Positions 22,601-37,600 of a DNA stretch of 64,000 nucleotides are shown here, one piece after another; the first letter of the stretch is position 1, and every line of letters begins with the position of its first letter. The notes beneath the pieces are model-generated. The model did no database searches. It was not told the DNA's origin and saw nothing but the letters and a program-made list of their open reading frames with translations. The stretch is from Balanoglossus misakiensis (Eukaryota > Hemichordata). Location of the stretch: the NCBI GenBank assembly GCA_040954595.2, contig CM082585.2, positions 9,610,001 through 9,674,000 on the forward strand. The letters run 5' to 3'. Position numbers and translations under genes: made by a program.

Positions 22601-25600
22601 TAATCACCATGGAATTCTGTCATGGGGATTTTGATCTTTCTACCAGACTACATATAAATGCCAGCACGAGGGGACATCCTTGCTTAATCACTAACCCCTT
22701 TAACTGCCACTTTTAATACAGCCCACTGTTTTTATTTGGGCTTCCTGATGTCTGAGACTTGGAATAGACGTCTCATGGTTTAGAGAGGCCGGAAGGCAGC
22801 CATATGGGGAATTTCAAGGAAGTGAGGATCTAAAGATTGTAGGAAATTGTTTCCTGTATGTGAAATGGAGTGTCTATTATTGAACCCGTGCAGAACAATT
22901 GTAAAAACCTCTATCCATTAAATGAAAATTACACATGTACCGAATGTTTGTCCCTTTAATAGTAAATATAACTGTCATGTCCCTTTAATATTACATCACA
23001 ATGCGTCATGGGTGACACCAAGGTAATTCCAATTCACCTCTACACACTGGTGAATTTCAGCTATTTCAGTGGTGGACTGAGTCATTGATAAAATTCCTTC
23101 AACTGACTGACGTCAAAATACTAGGTCACTCAGCAACAGCTCAGCCCGGCCCTGCAGGGTGTCCTTTCTGTAATTACACGTGGTTGTTATATTTGTCATG
23201 CCCGGAGGTCAAACAAATATGTCGGGTCAAGCTGGAGTGAAACTCATTGATGTTTTTTTCTGCGCACCAGTCAGGTTAATTATTGTGCCATACAGATTCA
23301 TGAGTCTTTTAAAAAAAGAGCGATATTTTGACTCAAGTGTTAGCCATTAGCCTTGCCAAGCAAAGAAGATGTGAAGTGATTTATTTAGTCTGGTAGACCC
23401 ATTTAGTCATCAAGAAATACCAGGAAAAGAATTCAACAAGGATGTTGCATGAGATTTGGGAAAGAAATGTTTCGCTCAAATAACATATGCAAAGTTTTAC
23501 TAACTGGTAGTTTGTGTTTTGGTACAAAAATCAACACTGAAAACTATAACTGATGGATGAATGTAGACTTCTGTAGATCTAGTATGTATCTGAGATGTGA
23601 GGTCCCTTTTCCCGTCATTTTCCACATTCTTCCATCTGTATAATATTTGACTTGTGCCATGATGATATCCCCGGGAAACATGACTCCGGTCGGCCCGGAA
23701 TGCAGTTTTATTAATAGCAACCCACAGCCACACCAGAGCTTCTACTAGCATGGAAGAAGACGTCGGGACCGGTGTAAATCAACACCTCCATCAAAAGTAG
23801 CTACAGGCCATTTGAACTAAAAATAACTAAAATCTAAAAACAAGCATTCAGCATACCTAAGACTTGTTTTACATGTAGGTAGTTGTGGAGCATGGTGATG
23901 TAACACAGACCTGTCACATGGAGGGCATATGTTTCATCATGGTTTCCTCAGTTCTCTGCAGTCGTCATTCTCAACGTCCATGCCGGGCTGTACGAGGTCT
24001 GTAAGGTCATTGGCATTGAGTGATTGGAGGCGTTCCCAGTTATAGGACACGTTAGTATCCCTGAAATAGAACTGGCATGCGGTCTACGATCTGCTGCTAC
24101 CATTTCAGTAACTGATAGCGGTATGCCAGCCACAAATGATCTGTAATTGTTGTTGCACCATTTGAAGACTAGAATGCAATTTGTCTATTATCTCTGATAC
24201 ATTGGTACTTATACTATGTATTCTTATATACATATTGCTGTGACCACATAAAGCATTTATGAAACTGTCTCTGAGAAAAGTGAATAAAAACAATGTCATA
24301 CTCGTAAATTTGTACTATTAACTTCTGCCAGCTGTACATAAGTAAGTCTGTTCGAAGGGAGAATGTCATATCAGTTATGAGTGTGAATTCGAGATTGTAC
24401 AAAACGTGTAGACAATGCATTAAATCGTAGAAGGGTGACATTTTGACCTACCGGTACTCAACATCCAAGTGATGTCAGCTGCAACCAACATGTGGTCTGA
24501 TCAGCTCCACAACACTTGATATTAAACTCAGCTGTCTTTTCTGGCTGCGGTTTCATATTTTGTCAGAATCGAACCCTATCCATGATAAGAGTCATTTCAT
24601 ATCATTGCAAATGGGTACTTCGTATAAAATAACTTCAGTTGTAGGCACCAAAATTTATTATAATCAAGACGTTTGTATGTTTTTGTATGATTTTCTAATA
24701 CCAACAGTTCTGGATGTGATCGAGTTCGAATTATGCCTCTTACTGGTATCTTTATTTGCTGCTTTGACAGGTTTCACCAAAACCCAAACAGCCCAATAGG
24801 ACCCAAGAGACAGTACATATTCCCCAGTTCTATTACCCTCTCGGAAGACCAATATCTCAGGATGATATCGATGCCATGTTGCAAAGAGTACAAGATGTCT
24901 TTAGTCAACTTTCAGGTGGTAAAATACTCAAAAACCAAATGGAAAAGGTAACAAAGGTGAGTGAGAGTACTCGAGTCTTAAAGGAATACAACCAGAAAAA
25001 AAAATCATCATGGCTAAAATGTAGGTCAAACTGCAGCTTCTTATTTCAGATTGAAAACAAATGATGATATCATTTTCCATGTATGCTTTTAGGTATGTGG
25101 GTATCTATTGAACTGGAAAGCAATCTGTAGTTTCCAATATCAGAACAATAAAGTTCTGATATCAATTTTTCGCATCTTTTCTGTCATGGATATGGGTGTT
25201 CACCGTATTTTCAGAAGAAAAAACCCAGCATTTATTGCATTGAATTTCAGGACAGTACAATTACAGTATCATTGTCATTTATACTCTTTCAGGCGTGTGG
25301 GTGTCCATTATATTGGAAAGCACCACTTTTCAAAGCAGCTGGGGGTGACAATGCAGGTCATATCACTCAAAATAGTTTTATATCTATGTGGAAAAAGTGA
25401 GTACTCTGTAATTATTAAATTTTGTAAGCAGCCATTTTGTTTTGAATCTGTTTCATTTCTGAAGTTACTATTCAGATATGCGTCGACTGATGTTTATGGC
25501 ATGAATACTGGTATGCATGTCAATTTTGTTTCATAAAAGAATCCAATATGGCTGTTTGGTGGTTATTTTATTACATCTTTTGTGTGACCGTTAGTAACTG

Positions 25601-28600
25601 TACTTTTTTGACAGAATTGTTCAAAATTGTCATGACGAGGCGTCAAGATTTGTGAAACTTATAGCACCTGAAGGATGTAATTTTCTAAAGTCAGAAGATT
25701 TTTATTGTCTAGTTCAGGTGAGTGAACTTTGTAGAAACTTTCTGAAAGTCATCAGCTTCGATTTGATTATTTTGACCTAAAATATTTTCAAACGGAAAAC
25801 ATCTCACATGCAGCCCCGATGAAATTGTGTGAATATCAGATATATGAGACAACTTTCAGTTGGTGCGACACCGAGTGATGGCAAAGCCGGGGAAAGTTGA
25901 TAAACCTGTCACGAGAGGGCACACTTCTGAATGGACATGGGAAGTGTAGTCGCCACTGAATGAACTTAAAATGAACTGGACTGCTTTGAGTGTTTGGTGG
26001 ATTTTGGAAGTCAGGCACATTGTGTCAGATCAACTGAGTTAAGTTAGATAGGGAAGGAAAAGGCAATGTTGCATAATAGGGAGAATGCTTTGGCCAATTC
26101 GGTAAATTGCTTTTGAGCTGGGGTTTGTCCTTGTATGCATACCCGTATAGTTGTGTAAAAGTGTGTGGACAGAGATAGACCCAGTAAGCAGTACAGCGCC
26201 CCCTAAGTCTATTGAGCCAGTTAAATTCGTATGATTGTGAAGTCTTTAGCAATGCACCAAATTAAACTCTGTCACAGAACACAATGTAGTGTATGGAAAC
26301 TATGGAAATGAAGTCATTTGGGTTGAAAATTGACATGCATGGTGGCTTAAGCTTGTGGTGCATGAATCTACGAAACTGATTCTGAAAACCATCCTGAATG
26401 AGTATATTAAAGAAATATATCTAAACATTTGTTTATGTACATAGACATTTATGAAAAGCCATGAGAAACACAAACGACATTTTGTATCTTTTTTTCATCT
26501 GACAGGATGTTGTCGACACTCACCCAGGTCTGCAATTTCTTCAAGATTCCCCAGAATTCCATTCAAGATACATACACACGGTAAGCTAACATCCCCAATG
26601 TTTCTCCTGAATTTTACGTGGCCCTCACCACAAAATCATGACCCCATGTCAGATATAAATTGTCACTCTAATATACCGGTATTAAAGGCCCCTTATTAGA
26701 CCTAACTGGTAATACGGCAACTTGTGATCAACACTGTGTTACAGTATGTGGCAAATCTAACCAAGAAACATGCTGTAGGGGAACACACACAAAAAGGCAC
26801 AAACACAGCAAATATTTAGAAAATAGTGCAGTGAAGCTTGCTTTAATATGTCTCAAGTCTCCATAAAGGAAACAATTCTTCCAGTTGATGTTCTGGTTTG
26901 CCTCATACAATAAAGAAAATGACTAGTTTGTGACGGCACTGTTGAAGAGATCTTGCAGATTTATGAAATCTGTTGATGAAATAAAAGTGTCTCATTTGAA
27001 AATTGTGCCTCGTCTTGAAAATGATCATGATTTCTCCATTTTATGACTATTACATTATTGAGAGGTTGTTCCAGAGGTAATACGGAATTCTTTTCATTTT
27101 TTGAGACAAATAAGCTCTCATTCGATTATAGTGTGAATTGTAAACATTTTTAGGAAAATACAAAACTTGTTTTAAGAAAAATAACATAATGAACTTTTCC
27201 CTCCCATATCACAAGTGATGGGATGGTCTTGAGTGCAGTTTCTATGGTGATGACTATTTCTGAGAATGTTTGGATTGCAGGGGACGTCAGTAGATTATTG
27301 TAGTGATTGATACATCATGGAATGGTTTGGTAAAGGTCACAGAAAGGTCATGATGACTATGATATGTATTACCCATGGTGTTTGACATTTTGACTGAACA
27401 TTTCAAAGCATGAAGATGCACCATATCACCACAGTATTCTATCAACAGAAGTCATGCACACTAGGGCAATGGTCGAACGTCTTTGACATAGTATTCTCTA
27501 TCTTGAAAATCGACAATGATATCAATCTCAATTTTCGGGATATCTTTTGCTGGCTCTTCTTCAGGGGCTTCAGTCGGCTCTGCCACCTCGTCAGTTGGCT
27601 CCGTAGCTTCTTTGGCCGGTTTGTCTTCCTCATCTTCCTTTTCAACTTCCTGTTCCACTTCTTCTTCTTCCTGTTCCACTTCTTCTTCTTCCTGTTCCAC
27701 TTCTTCCTCTTCCTCTTCCTTGATCTCCTCTTCCACTGACTTCTCCTCCTCCTCCTCATGTGGGGGCGCGTCTGTTGGAAGTGCAGTCGAAAAGCCGGGC
27801 CAAAAATCATTCGCTGTCGATCTAATATTATCAGAGACAGTGCCTCCCCCTACATAATCAGCAGTGCTTCGTATAAAATCAGAGCTGGTGCCTCCCCCTA
27901 CATGATCAGAGACTGCAGTGCTTTCCCCAAAATAATCAGAAACGGTGCCTCCCCCTCCCCCTCCAGCTGCTGCTGTGGTTGCTGCTGCCTCCTCCGTCAC
28001 TCCTTCTGCTGCCTCTGTTACATTGGATGCTGATTCGTTCACTGGCTTGTCTGTGGGTGCCACTTGTTCGCTTTCGGTGATCTCTGGTTCTTCGACCGCC
28101 TCAGCATCCGTCACGGGGCGCTCTTCCTCTGTGACGATCCTCTCTGTTGTATCCACGATCACCTCTCCCTCTGTCGGCTGTACAACGTCGGCTTCCGGTG
28201 ACGGTGTGATGATTTCATAGACCGGACGACCGTGCTCAGAGCCGTGTCCGGGGAGGATTTCGTGGACCGGGTGCTCGCCGCCGCGCCCGGGGGCGTAGTC
28301 GTGAGGATCGGGTCGGACTTCGTGACCGGGAGCGTGTCCGTGTGGGCCGCCAATCACCACATGGATGACACCGCTGTGACCGGGTCTGGCGGTCAGGGCT
28401 GGGTACGATGTCACACCCATCACCAGAATTGCCAGTCCAATGCACAGCTGCAGTGAAATCATCTTTGTGTTTTACTGTATAGTTTCACAGACCTATCAGA
28501 GAAAGAAAGAGAGAGAAAATGTGATTGGTTAATTATGTGTCAAATGCTTTGTAGCAAAATCAGTTTGTCAATGATAACAACTACCATTGAAGCTGTCATT

Positions 28601-31600
28601 ATTTAACGATAATGTAACAAAGGCAATTTTTTTTTTTCAAAATTGAACAAAATTTATGAAAGGTAGTGTTAGTTTCTAAGCAGCTATTTCTTTCCTGATT
28701 AAGATTCAATGCAGTTGTCTTTGTTTACTAGTAGTCCCTTGATAGTGAAATATGATGTTTTAAAGACCTCACTGGCCTTGAATTGAGACTCATGTTCTGT
28801 TGGCTGTTAGCGCTTGAGAAAAAAAGACACCTACTACAGCTTTATACACCAGATTATGTTTGGGGCACAAAATTATCTATACACTACAGATACAATATAA
28901 AAATGCCTTAGAAGTTATAAAGTCTGCGATTGACTAAAGCTGGTCATATTTTACACAAAATCTTTCATTGATGAATAAAAAAAGATTAATCTTTCACTTG
29001 GAAAAAAAAGTCATCTTTGCTTCTTCAAACGTTATAAAAAATTTGTACACAATAAATCTATGAAGGTTCTTATGTCAGAATTTCTTCTTCTGGACAAAGT
29101 GTTTTCTAGAAGTTTGGCACACACGAGAAAACTGAAAGTTTTTCATGAGAAGAGACTTACCTTAAGTACTGAAAGAGCTGAGCTGTGGCAAAGTTTTCGG
29201 AGAGTTGTGGCTGCTGTTCTGAGGCAAAGTCTCTGGAGCTGGAGCTAGTCAAGAAGACCAATCTTCAAATCCAGTACAAAGTGGCGATAGAGTCCCCCGA
29301 TCCCACCGTTTAAATAGAAGACCAAGCTGAAGTGAAATCCTCCTGAGTTTCCTAATATGGCATGTCAGAAGTTGCGGCAGCCAATGGGGCGAGAGGAAAG
29401 TTTTTTATCGTCCTGATAATTGCGCAGGTTATGGTATCTCCTTGCAGGCATGATGGAGAGCTCGCAAAATCGGGTTCTTATTTTAAACACTGGGAGATTA
29501 ATGACACTAGGGGTCAAGGTGGAGTGGAGTTTGTCAGTGGGATGGGATGATGTAGACCACCATGCCCTGAACTGTGGCTAGTTGCCAAGTGATGGCTCGG
29601 GTTACTTCTTCATCAACAGTATTAAAAGTTGTGGGTTACTAGGTGACTGCAAATGGCTTCTTGTGATGAGAGAAGAGGGCAGAGATGGAGAGAGAAGGGG
29701 AGGGAGGGAGAGAGGGACTGCAAGAGTCTCTGGGGGGGAGAGAAAGAGAGAGAGGGGGGAGTGAGTGAATGAGTGAGGGAGCAAGAGAGACTCAGAGAGT
29801 CTGAGAGAGAGGGGAGAGAGAGAGAGAATTTCCTCAGCTCCTCGTGTGTTCCAGAGTCTAAATTTTCCAGATGATGCCAAACATTTGACACCAACTGAAA
29901 CCTGCACATAAAAACCTTGGACGGTCAGGCAGAGTGCAGAAGGGCACCTGTTCACTGTAGCCTTCATTCCACATGTCATCTTGTGTTTGCTGGGTCCGTT
30001 TATTGAGTCCAGCTGGCAATGTCTGAGTTGCGGGTTTTCTCAGTCAGCCCGACTGTTTCGCTAAAACTTTATGGGGTTTCATAAGTCAAAGAAAGAAATG
30101 GTCTTTACGTTTGAAGTTGTGCGCAAAGCGTCTGGTGTCATCAGTTTTTATTGTAGATGTTTTATATTGACATAAATTTTTAGGGTCCTTCAACCTTATG
30201 TAACCTTAGTCAACCAGCAAATGATGGTGTCGCCAAAGTTGCAAAAACAGTGAAATAATATTTTATGTTTTGTTTTCATTTTATGGAGACTTTTGATGGC
30301 TTTGACTGATTGACTGTTTGTCTTTCTGGAGTGATTTATTTCAAAATGAGAGGTTGAAGAGGTGAAGATTGGTTTAAAGGATCTCACGTTCATTTTCTAA
30401 GTTCATTTTGTCAGCTGGCATAAATTTCTTCAATGAAGGATGTCTTCAAGGTGAGCAGGGGTGTTATTGTAGACAGGATGTGTACATCACACTGTTGCGC
30501 ACTATCCATCAGAAGTCAAATCACAGTACTTAATGTATCATGATTGTGCAACTATCTACCAGAGTACACTCTTTCTGTCAGGTCATTGTCCTGATTTCCA
30601 AGACTGTGAGAAATTAGATGTACCCAGAGCATACCAGCTTCACTGGAAATGTTCAAATCTCTGAGATATTAAGATGCATATGTATTGTAGTCACTCGACA
30701 AAGTGACAGTACAGCCTTGTGTGTATATCTAGGTCTCTAAATCTGGGTTTATATATCTTGCTTTTATTGTCATAATTTACAACCGTTCAGTTTGTTCAGT
30801 CAGGTCACTAATTTTACAGGGTTTTAACTTACTTTTAGAGAACACTTTGTGGAGTAGTTGACTGTTTTACAACTTGTCAACGTGACCATCTGCACAAGCC
30901 TTCCCACAATGCACCAGTGTCATTTCTCATGAGACTTTCATGGTGATTAATAAAAGATTGACTTCAAGCGACGTAAATAACAAGGCCCATGAAACAAAAA
31001 TAACATTATATGGTGACTTTTCCCCTTTAATCCAATCAGTTGTGTTTTCTCACACAGTACAAAAATAAAATAAAAAGCAACTGAAATGCGAGTTTAATCC
31101 TGTATGTGGGTGGCATAGATGCATTGAACATTTTAGTTGTAGTTAGCCTGGAAGCTCTACACAAGCACTGAAAAAAGTAATGGGTGTGGGCCTGAACATT
31201 TTTGACCCCTTCACCCCCTATTCCTGTATAGATCAGCCCGGATTTACAACCAAAGACACCAGGTTTAACCCAAGTACGGCACGCGGTGACGAGGTTAAAT
31301 CCGCCACTTTTTTTATAGCCCGCCCCGCAACTGAAGTGCCCGGTCAGCTACTCCCAATGGACGAAGTGTGATCTGCGTTAACCTGACTCTTAATACAAAA
31401 GTTGCCCCGGGTCAAGAACAGCTGAAACAGCTTGTAAATCTCACCATTTTTGATTACTTTGCCAGCCCATTTCTCACCAAAGTCGGTGATTTTGTCGGCT
31501 TTAGTGCCGATTGCTGAGTGGTGTCTGGAACATCAAGATCTCTCGTATCTCTTAAGCATTTTTTTTCCAAGACTGGAAGGAACAATACTTTTACATGGCT

Positions 31601-34600
31601 TGAATTTTAAAAAAAGACTTATTAATTTTATGTATTAATTTTAATGCTGTCAGCTCACTGATGAAATTTTCTTAGAAGTCCTAGTCTAGAATCTGGCCAT
31701 GTCTTGTCCACAGACTTTGCTTCTAAAACTAAGCAAAGCGGACAAAACACCACTGGATACTAGACTAGTAAGTCCACAAGTCTAGAAAGTTTCCCAGAAA
31801 TTCGTGGAAGGATTTTTGTGACATTGGATGGGGGGTGATCAAGACCTTGATTTTGGGTGTAGGTCGTGTGCCATCTCTGATATACGATCGAGCATTAAGA
31901 CGTACCGTCCAGACATATTGAGTTGCAAGTTTACAGCCTTACCTTGACTTTATAAGTCTGGTGGCCCGGTCGAGTAAAAGTAATGCTAACCTTCAACTCC
32001 TCGAGGTGAACAGTCAGTTTAATTGTCTTCTTTGGGAAAAATGTGTGTTTGATTATAAAGTTGCTAAATCGGTCAAAGTTAAGACTGACAAGAAAGTAAG
32101 TTTGGAAAAGTTCATAGTGGGGCTCTCATTAGACACTGCAGCTTATGTCGGTTTTATAATATACCGTAGGTATAAAAGTTGTCTCAAAAGCCACTGACCA
32201 CTGTTTTGGTTTGCCCTCTGTGTCAAATTGTCCTTAGATCACTCTGTGGCCATAGATCACACTGTAATGGAACCATCAAGGAAGTCGTCATTCGTATGTT
32301 TAACAAACAAATCGTAAATACTGCGGTCTGCAATGCATGCAGTGCTACGAGCAAGCACATGGAATTCTCCAGAAGATCTTTTTGTCTTTAATGCAAAGTC
32401 GGTATAGCACACATGCTGCAGATTTCTGTGTTGGCATGGAAGGTTTCTCAATTATATACTTTCTCTAGCTAATCCTTGCGTGGATGGTTCATATAGAGTG
32501 CAAGTCTCTGAGAAAACACAGAGCAAGCTATTAAACACGCATGAAAATTTGGCAGCTTGTTGCACGTGGACAGTTGGCAGAGACGGTTCAGTTGTTCCTT
32601 ATGACCAGTTAAAGATTTGTGATGCCATCTAACGGGTCATGGGGTCACTGTGTGACCTCATGCAACACCGCTAACAGTCTAAACAGGCGTGGGTATGGTT
32701 TACGCTTCAAGTTGCCGTCAAGCGGGGTTTTTTTCTCTCCAGCCGGCTGAAATAAACTGGAAGTTGTAGATTTGCATTGACGCAGACAAGCATATGGCCC
32801 TCATCTATCAAAAGTTCATCATGGATTTTGATGTGGGAAAGGCGCAACCCACCCTCTCTAGAAATGGTTGCATGATTATGGGCTCAGCTCTTTCCAACAG
32901 GTGTCATTGTACAAGACGAGATCAGTTCATAGTACTGAATCGTTTCTTGCAACAGGAGACCATGATGTTTCATCTCGTTACATTATAAGGTCTGGCTGTG
33001 GGATTTGAGAAACTTAGTGACTGTTGGTACGTTGCAACCGTGTCATGAATTTGAAACCTGTGCATACTACCTTAATGGAGTGTCTAGACTGTGGACATGT
33101 ATTTATTTTCTACCCCTGTCGTAAAATGAAAATTCAATACTTCATCTAAGTTAGCTTTATAGATACATGTAGGCAGATATAAATCATTATGCAATTGCCA
33201 TATGTGTCATCGCATATATCATTGCCGATGGATTAGAGAAAGTAGGTTGTGTGATTTGATCTCTGAACTTCCTCGTCTGGTCAGAAAAAGTTGAGTGTGT
33301 CCTTGAGGCGTAAATGTATTGTAGGCAAACTTTGATGCTCTGATTGGGAACGATGCATTACACGTATGTACATCACCACCTAATTCTGCCCGTGCTTTGG
33401 ATGAAAAACAATCTCAGTGAAACATCAGAAGTTTACACACATCTGGACTTCTGCAAGAAGCTTCCAGAATTATTGTCCCATGTGGTGTGTCTCCATGCTC
33501 ATTTGTATGTGTTAACAATGATCTGGGGATTTTTGCAAGGGATCAGAGACTGCTTGGAGATTTTCCAATCCCAGAATCGTGTCTGGGGCATTGTCGTGTT
33601 TGGTTTCTTTCTGTATCTATGCCAAGGATTATACCCCACTTCAATCACATTAGTTATCTACTCTCACTCATCCCTTTCTTCCTGTGTGCATCTCTCCAGG
33701 AGTCTACATTTATCTTTTCTCCTTCCACCCATCCCTCATTTACATTGGTTGAGTCCCTAATCTCCAATTTTGAATCTTTGCCATATAGTTTTGTGCTTTA
33801 AGCTTCACCCACCAGTCCCTGTTATCAGTAACTCTCATAGTTTTATCAGTCCCACCCTGTTGGCATCACCTATCTAGTTCTGTACATAGACATGTGTCTT
33901 TCCTGCGAACACTCCAGAAAAAAAAGACCCTGGGATGAGTGCCAGAAATGTTCACAAGTCGATCATAAAAAGTGAAATATGTGAACTAGAAGGGCTTTGC
34001 ATCTGTGTCAAACAAAATTATGAAGGCAGTTTGTGAAAGCAGACACCAAAAGATTCAAGTCCGAATTAAAGGTCAAATCATGGCCACTGTTCAGTGGAGT
34101 GACCGGAGGGATTCTAGGTCAACAACCCAAATTCCGGCCACTGTGGCCCGTCCGACATTCAGGGCATCTATAACCTAACGTGAATGAGCCATGCTGGTAA
34201 ATGTTTACAGTACAGATGTCTAAATCATTGAAAGGCGAATCTGCGTTCATCTCAACCAACCATCCATCATTGTGACTGTGAGTTTTGGTATGCTAACGTC
34301 CAGAAGGCCAAAACAGCACATAAGACTGTCAGTAGTCTACGGTAGACCCTTTTCGACTATATGTTGTACACATGGTTGGTATCATCTGTTTTGGTACTGT
34401 TGGGCTATAAAAGAAAGACACTAAAAGTTGCTTATACAACCTTCAATTGCCCACGAAACCTTCAAATCGGCAGGTGGTGCCAAGAACACTGCAAGACAGT
34501 GAACTCTGCGAAGGTCAGGGGTGGGTGGGCATCAGTATTTGACAAGAATGAACTCAAAGGCCAAGTTTGAAGCAAAGTTGGCCATCTTTGAAGTAAAGTA

Positions 34601-37600
34601 TGCTTTTAAGACTAATAAGAGTTTGAGTCGGTGAAGTCCTAAGCTTAACAAAGCGTGCAGTTCTTTGATGACAAACAGATGACCAAACCTGATTAGTCTT
34701 GGTAGTGAAGGGTTAAACTTGACTTCCAAAAGCCACTCAGATGGTACATATATCTCAGACACTGACCAGATGAGTGTGACACAGTTACCTAATTTGCCAA
34801 CCACGTAGAATTTTGCTGTACACCAGGTTTAATCATTAAATTTTCACAAACTCCGCAATACTGGTATTCAATTTCTAGATTTATGACCAGTACATCTGCA
34901 AATACTCGTACTATGTGATGAAAAATGACCATGGATGGCTCTACACGGTGTTGTACCAAAGTTCAAACTCATTTTGATGCTAAAGATGTGGGAATGCCCC
35001 ACCACACACATGCTGATCGAGACGAACACCGCAAAAGGGCCTGGTTGACAATTTTTTTTTCAAAGACGAAGTATGCTTGATACTGCAGTTGGGGCATCTT
35101 CTTGCTTGGCCACAAAGTGATATACAGAATTTGAACTTTGACCTTCTCTTCTCTTCTCTCTTACAGGTGATAGCAAGGATATTTTACACTGTGAACAGAT
35201 CTTGGTCAGGCAGAATCACCGTGAATGAACTCAGAAGATCCAACCTTTTACAGGTAACGATCGAGACAAATTTTCAACCAGAGACTTGTTGTCCTATCCA
35301 GAAGTTGTGCCTTATAGGTTTACTAGAAAAATAATTGCAGGATTGCTTGAAAACTGAAATATCGCCACCTCAAAAATATGCAGAGATTCAGTTTTGATGT
35401 GTGATTGTGAACAGCTGGTATTTTTGTTTCATCTGGCGGTCATGTGTGTCATCACACCAGTAGACAAAAACATCACTTTGCATCATCTGTTTCTTTAAAT
35501 ATCACAAAACGTGGCAAGTTGTTGAGTGCCAAGTGCCCCAGACAAACCTGCGTCCATTGTGATTCGCTTGTGGCGTGACTTGGGTGTCTGGTGACGATGG
35601 ATTACTGAATGAATGTATATCACAGGGCTTTATAGTCATCATGGAGAAAAATGGGGCTACTGGGGCCTGTGTCATCAAATTTCTGGAAATTGCCCTCTGA
35701 CCACGCTTGTCCGCGGTCAGAGCCTGGAACCAATTATCGATGTGTATGTCGTACGTGATACTGGTCATCACTGTCTGGGACATGGTGAGATGTGTTGTGG
35801 TCATGTGATCTGCTCTGTTGTCATGTGATAATTGACCTGCCTTGAGATATGGTGAGACAATGTCTAAGCCTAGGTAGCTGGACTACATGTAAGCCCTAAG
35901 TCTTGTTTTTGTTCTATTCATATTAAACAGACAATTCAAGTATTAGAAGAGGAAGAAGACATCAACCAAATTACAGACTTCTTTTCCTATGAGCATTTCT
36001 ATGTGGTATACTGTAAATTCTGGGAGCTGGACACTGACCATGATCTCTTCATCGATAAAAAAGATCTTGCCAAACACAATGACCATGGTGAGTAATATAA
36101 TGAGTGCAAATTACTGAACAATCAAATTATTTTTATTTCACTCAATTATTTCTGTGAGAAAATTGTCATCTCTCTCCTATACCATGCTGTAGTTGCTCCT
36201 GTAGAGCTTCTTGTCATCAGATTAGCACCCTCTATAGATCAACTCTGCATAAAATCACGACCACATAGTATTTAAACAGTAATATTACTCGCCAGCAATA
36301 GTTGTTTCAGTGCCTTTATATGTTGACTTGAGATTTAAATCAAAAGATGGAATTTTAATATAATATTTTTTTTTATCCTAATAGCAATATCATCAAGGAT
36401 GATCGACAGAATATTTTCTGGTTCTGTAACAAGGTAAATCTCTTGTGCTTTATTACTCAGTCTTTTGTCTTTATATCTGTCATCGGACTGAACCATGGTG
36501 GTGAAAGGGTTAAACAGTATGCTGGTTTTCTGTCTTTTCAGTGGCCCAACACAGCGCGAGGGGAAGATGAGTTACTCAGAATTCTGCTGGTTTCTTATAT
36601 CAGAGGAAGACAAAAGGCAACCAACTAGGTAAGAATGTTGAACAAAAGGTTGTCTAATGCTGTCCTGTAAGTTAGATCTGTGAGTCTTCACTAAACACTG
36701 ATATACATTTCAGTGTAGAGTATTGGTTCCGCTGCATGGACTTGGACGGCGATGGTTTCCTGTCGATGTATGAATTAGAATATTTTTACGAAGAGCAACT
36801 GCAGAAGATGGAAAGTCTAGGAATTGAAACCCTGCCGTTTGAAGATTGTCTATGTCAGGTGAGTCAATGCTAGAAATCGTCATCACTGCATGAGAACCAT
36901 TTCTAAGATCATAGTGCTGCTGGATAGTCTGAGAAAACTCTTGTTGAGTCTTGGGGATCACCTGTGATTTCGACTGACAAAGACAACACACTTTACTTTC
37001 TTTGCAGATGATAGACATGGTGAAACCAAGGCTACCCGACAAAATATCACTGGGTGACCTCAAGGCTTGCGAGATGACGCCGATATTCTTTGATACTTTC
37101 TTTAACCTTGAGAAGTACTTGGATCATGAACAGAGAGATCCATTTGCATCAGCCAGGGTAAGTGTCATGCATAATTTAGTGTTTGAAGGGGCTATAGGTT
37201 GGTACACATTTTAATGACAGACTACATGTACACACTTTTAGAGAAACTTAATGTTCTTGGCACACTGTAGACAACCTTTTCAGTTCGAGTTACTGGTCAT
37301 AATTTGGACAGCTACATTATATACCAAATCAGAATACAGATTTCAGATAGACTTCAGGTCAGTATGCAGTTAGTTGCTTAATTCAACAGCTAGTGACAGA
37401 GATAGTGTCCAGTTAGTGTTACATGTACTGATAATAATAATACTGTTTCAGGATCATGATTATGATGGACCTGAACCAACAGACTGGGAGAAATACGCTG
37501 CTGAGGAGTATGAATTATTGGTGGCAGAGGAAAGTGCCAATGAACCAGAACTGTGAGTAAATCTACTGTGGATCTTTGATATTTCTCATGCGTTCTTCTT

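Larger units (their letters stand above)
26581..35166 (+). other. 8.6-kb PPP2R3 intron hosting an antisense gene
   Basis: The intron contains the complete minus-strand acidic-protein gene (27461 to about 29286) and a purine-rich tract at 29683-29835. The stretch 31180-31400 is visibly richer in G+C than its surroundings but has no splice-consistent coding frame. The ORFs at 33344-33801 look like chance frames. Nothing else was recognised. Confidence 0.6.

Noticed and set aside
25108-25536. 142-residue plus-strand frame
   Set aside because: It runs from the decayed exon copy through the real exon in a different frame; only the first part has meaning.
27410-28456. Long plus-strand Ser-rich and Phe-rich frames
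   Set aside because: They are shadows of the Glu/Gly-rich repeats of the minus-strand acidic-protein gene.
29602-29979. 125-residue minus-strand Ser/Leu-rich frame
   Set aside because: It is created by the GA/CT low-complexity tract; no splice or promoter support.
33344-33801. 138- and 104-residue plus-strand frames in the PPP2R3 intron
   Set aside because: No recognisable domain, signal or splice context; two overlapping frames of similar length suggest chance.
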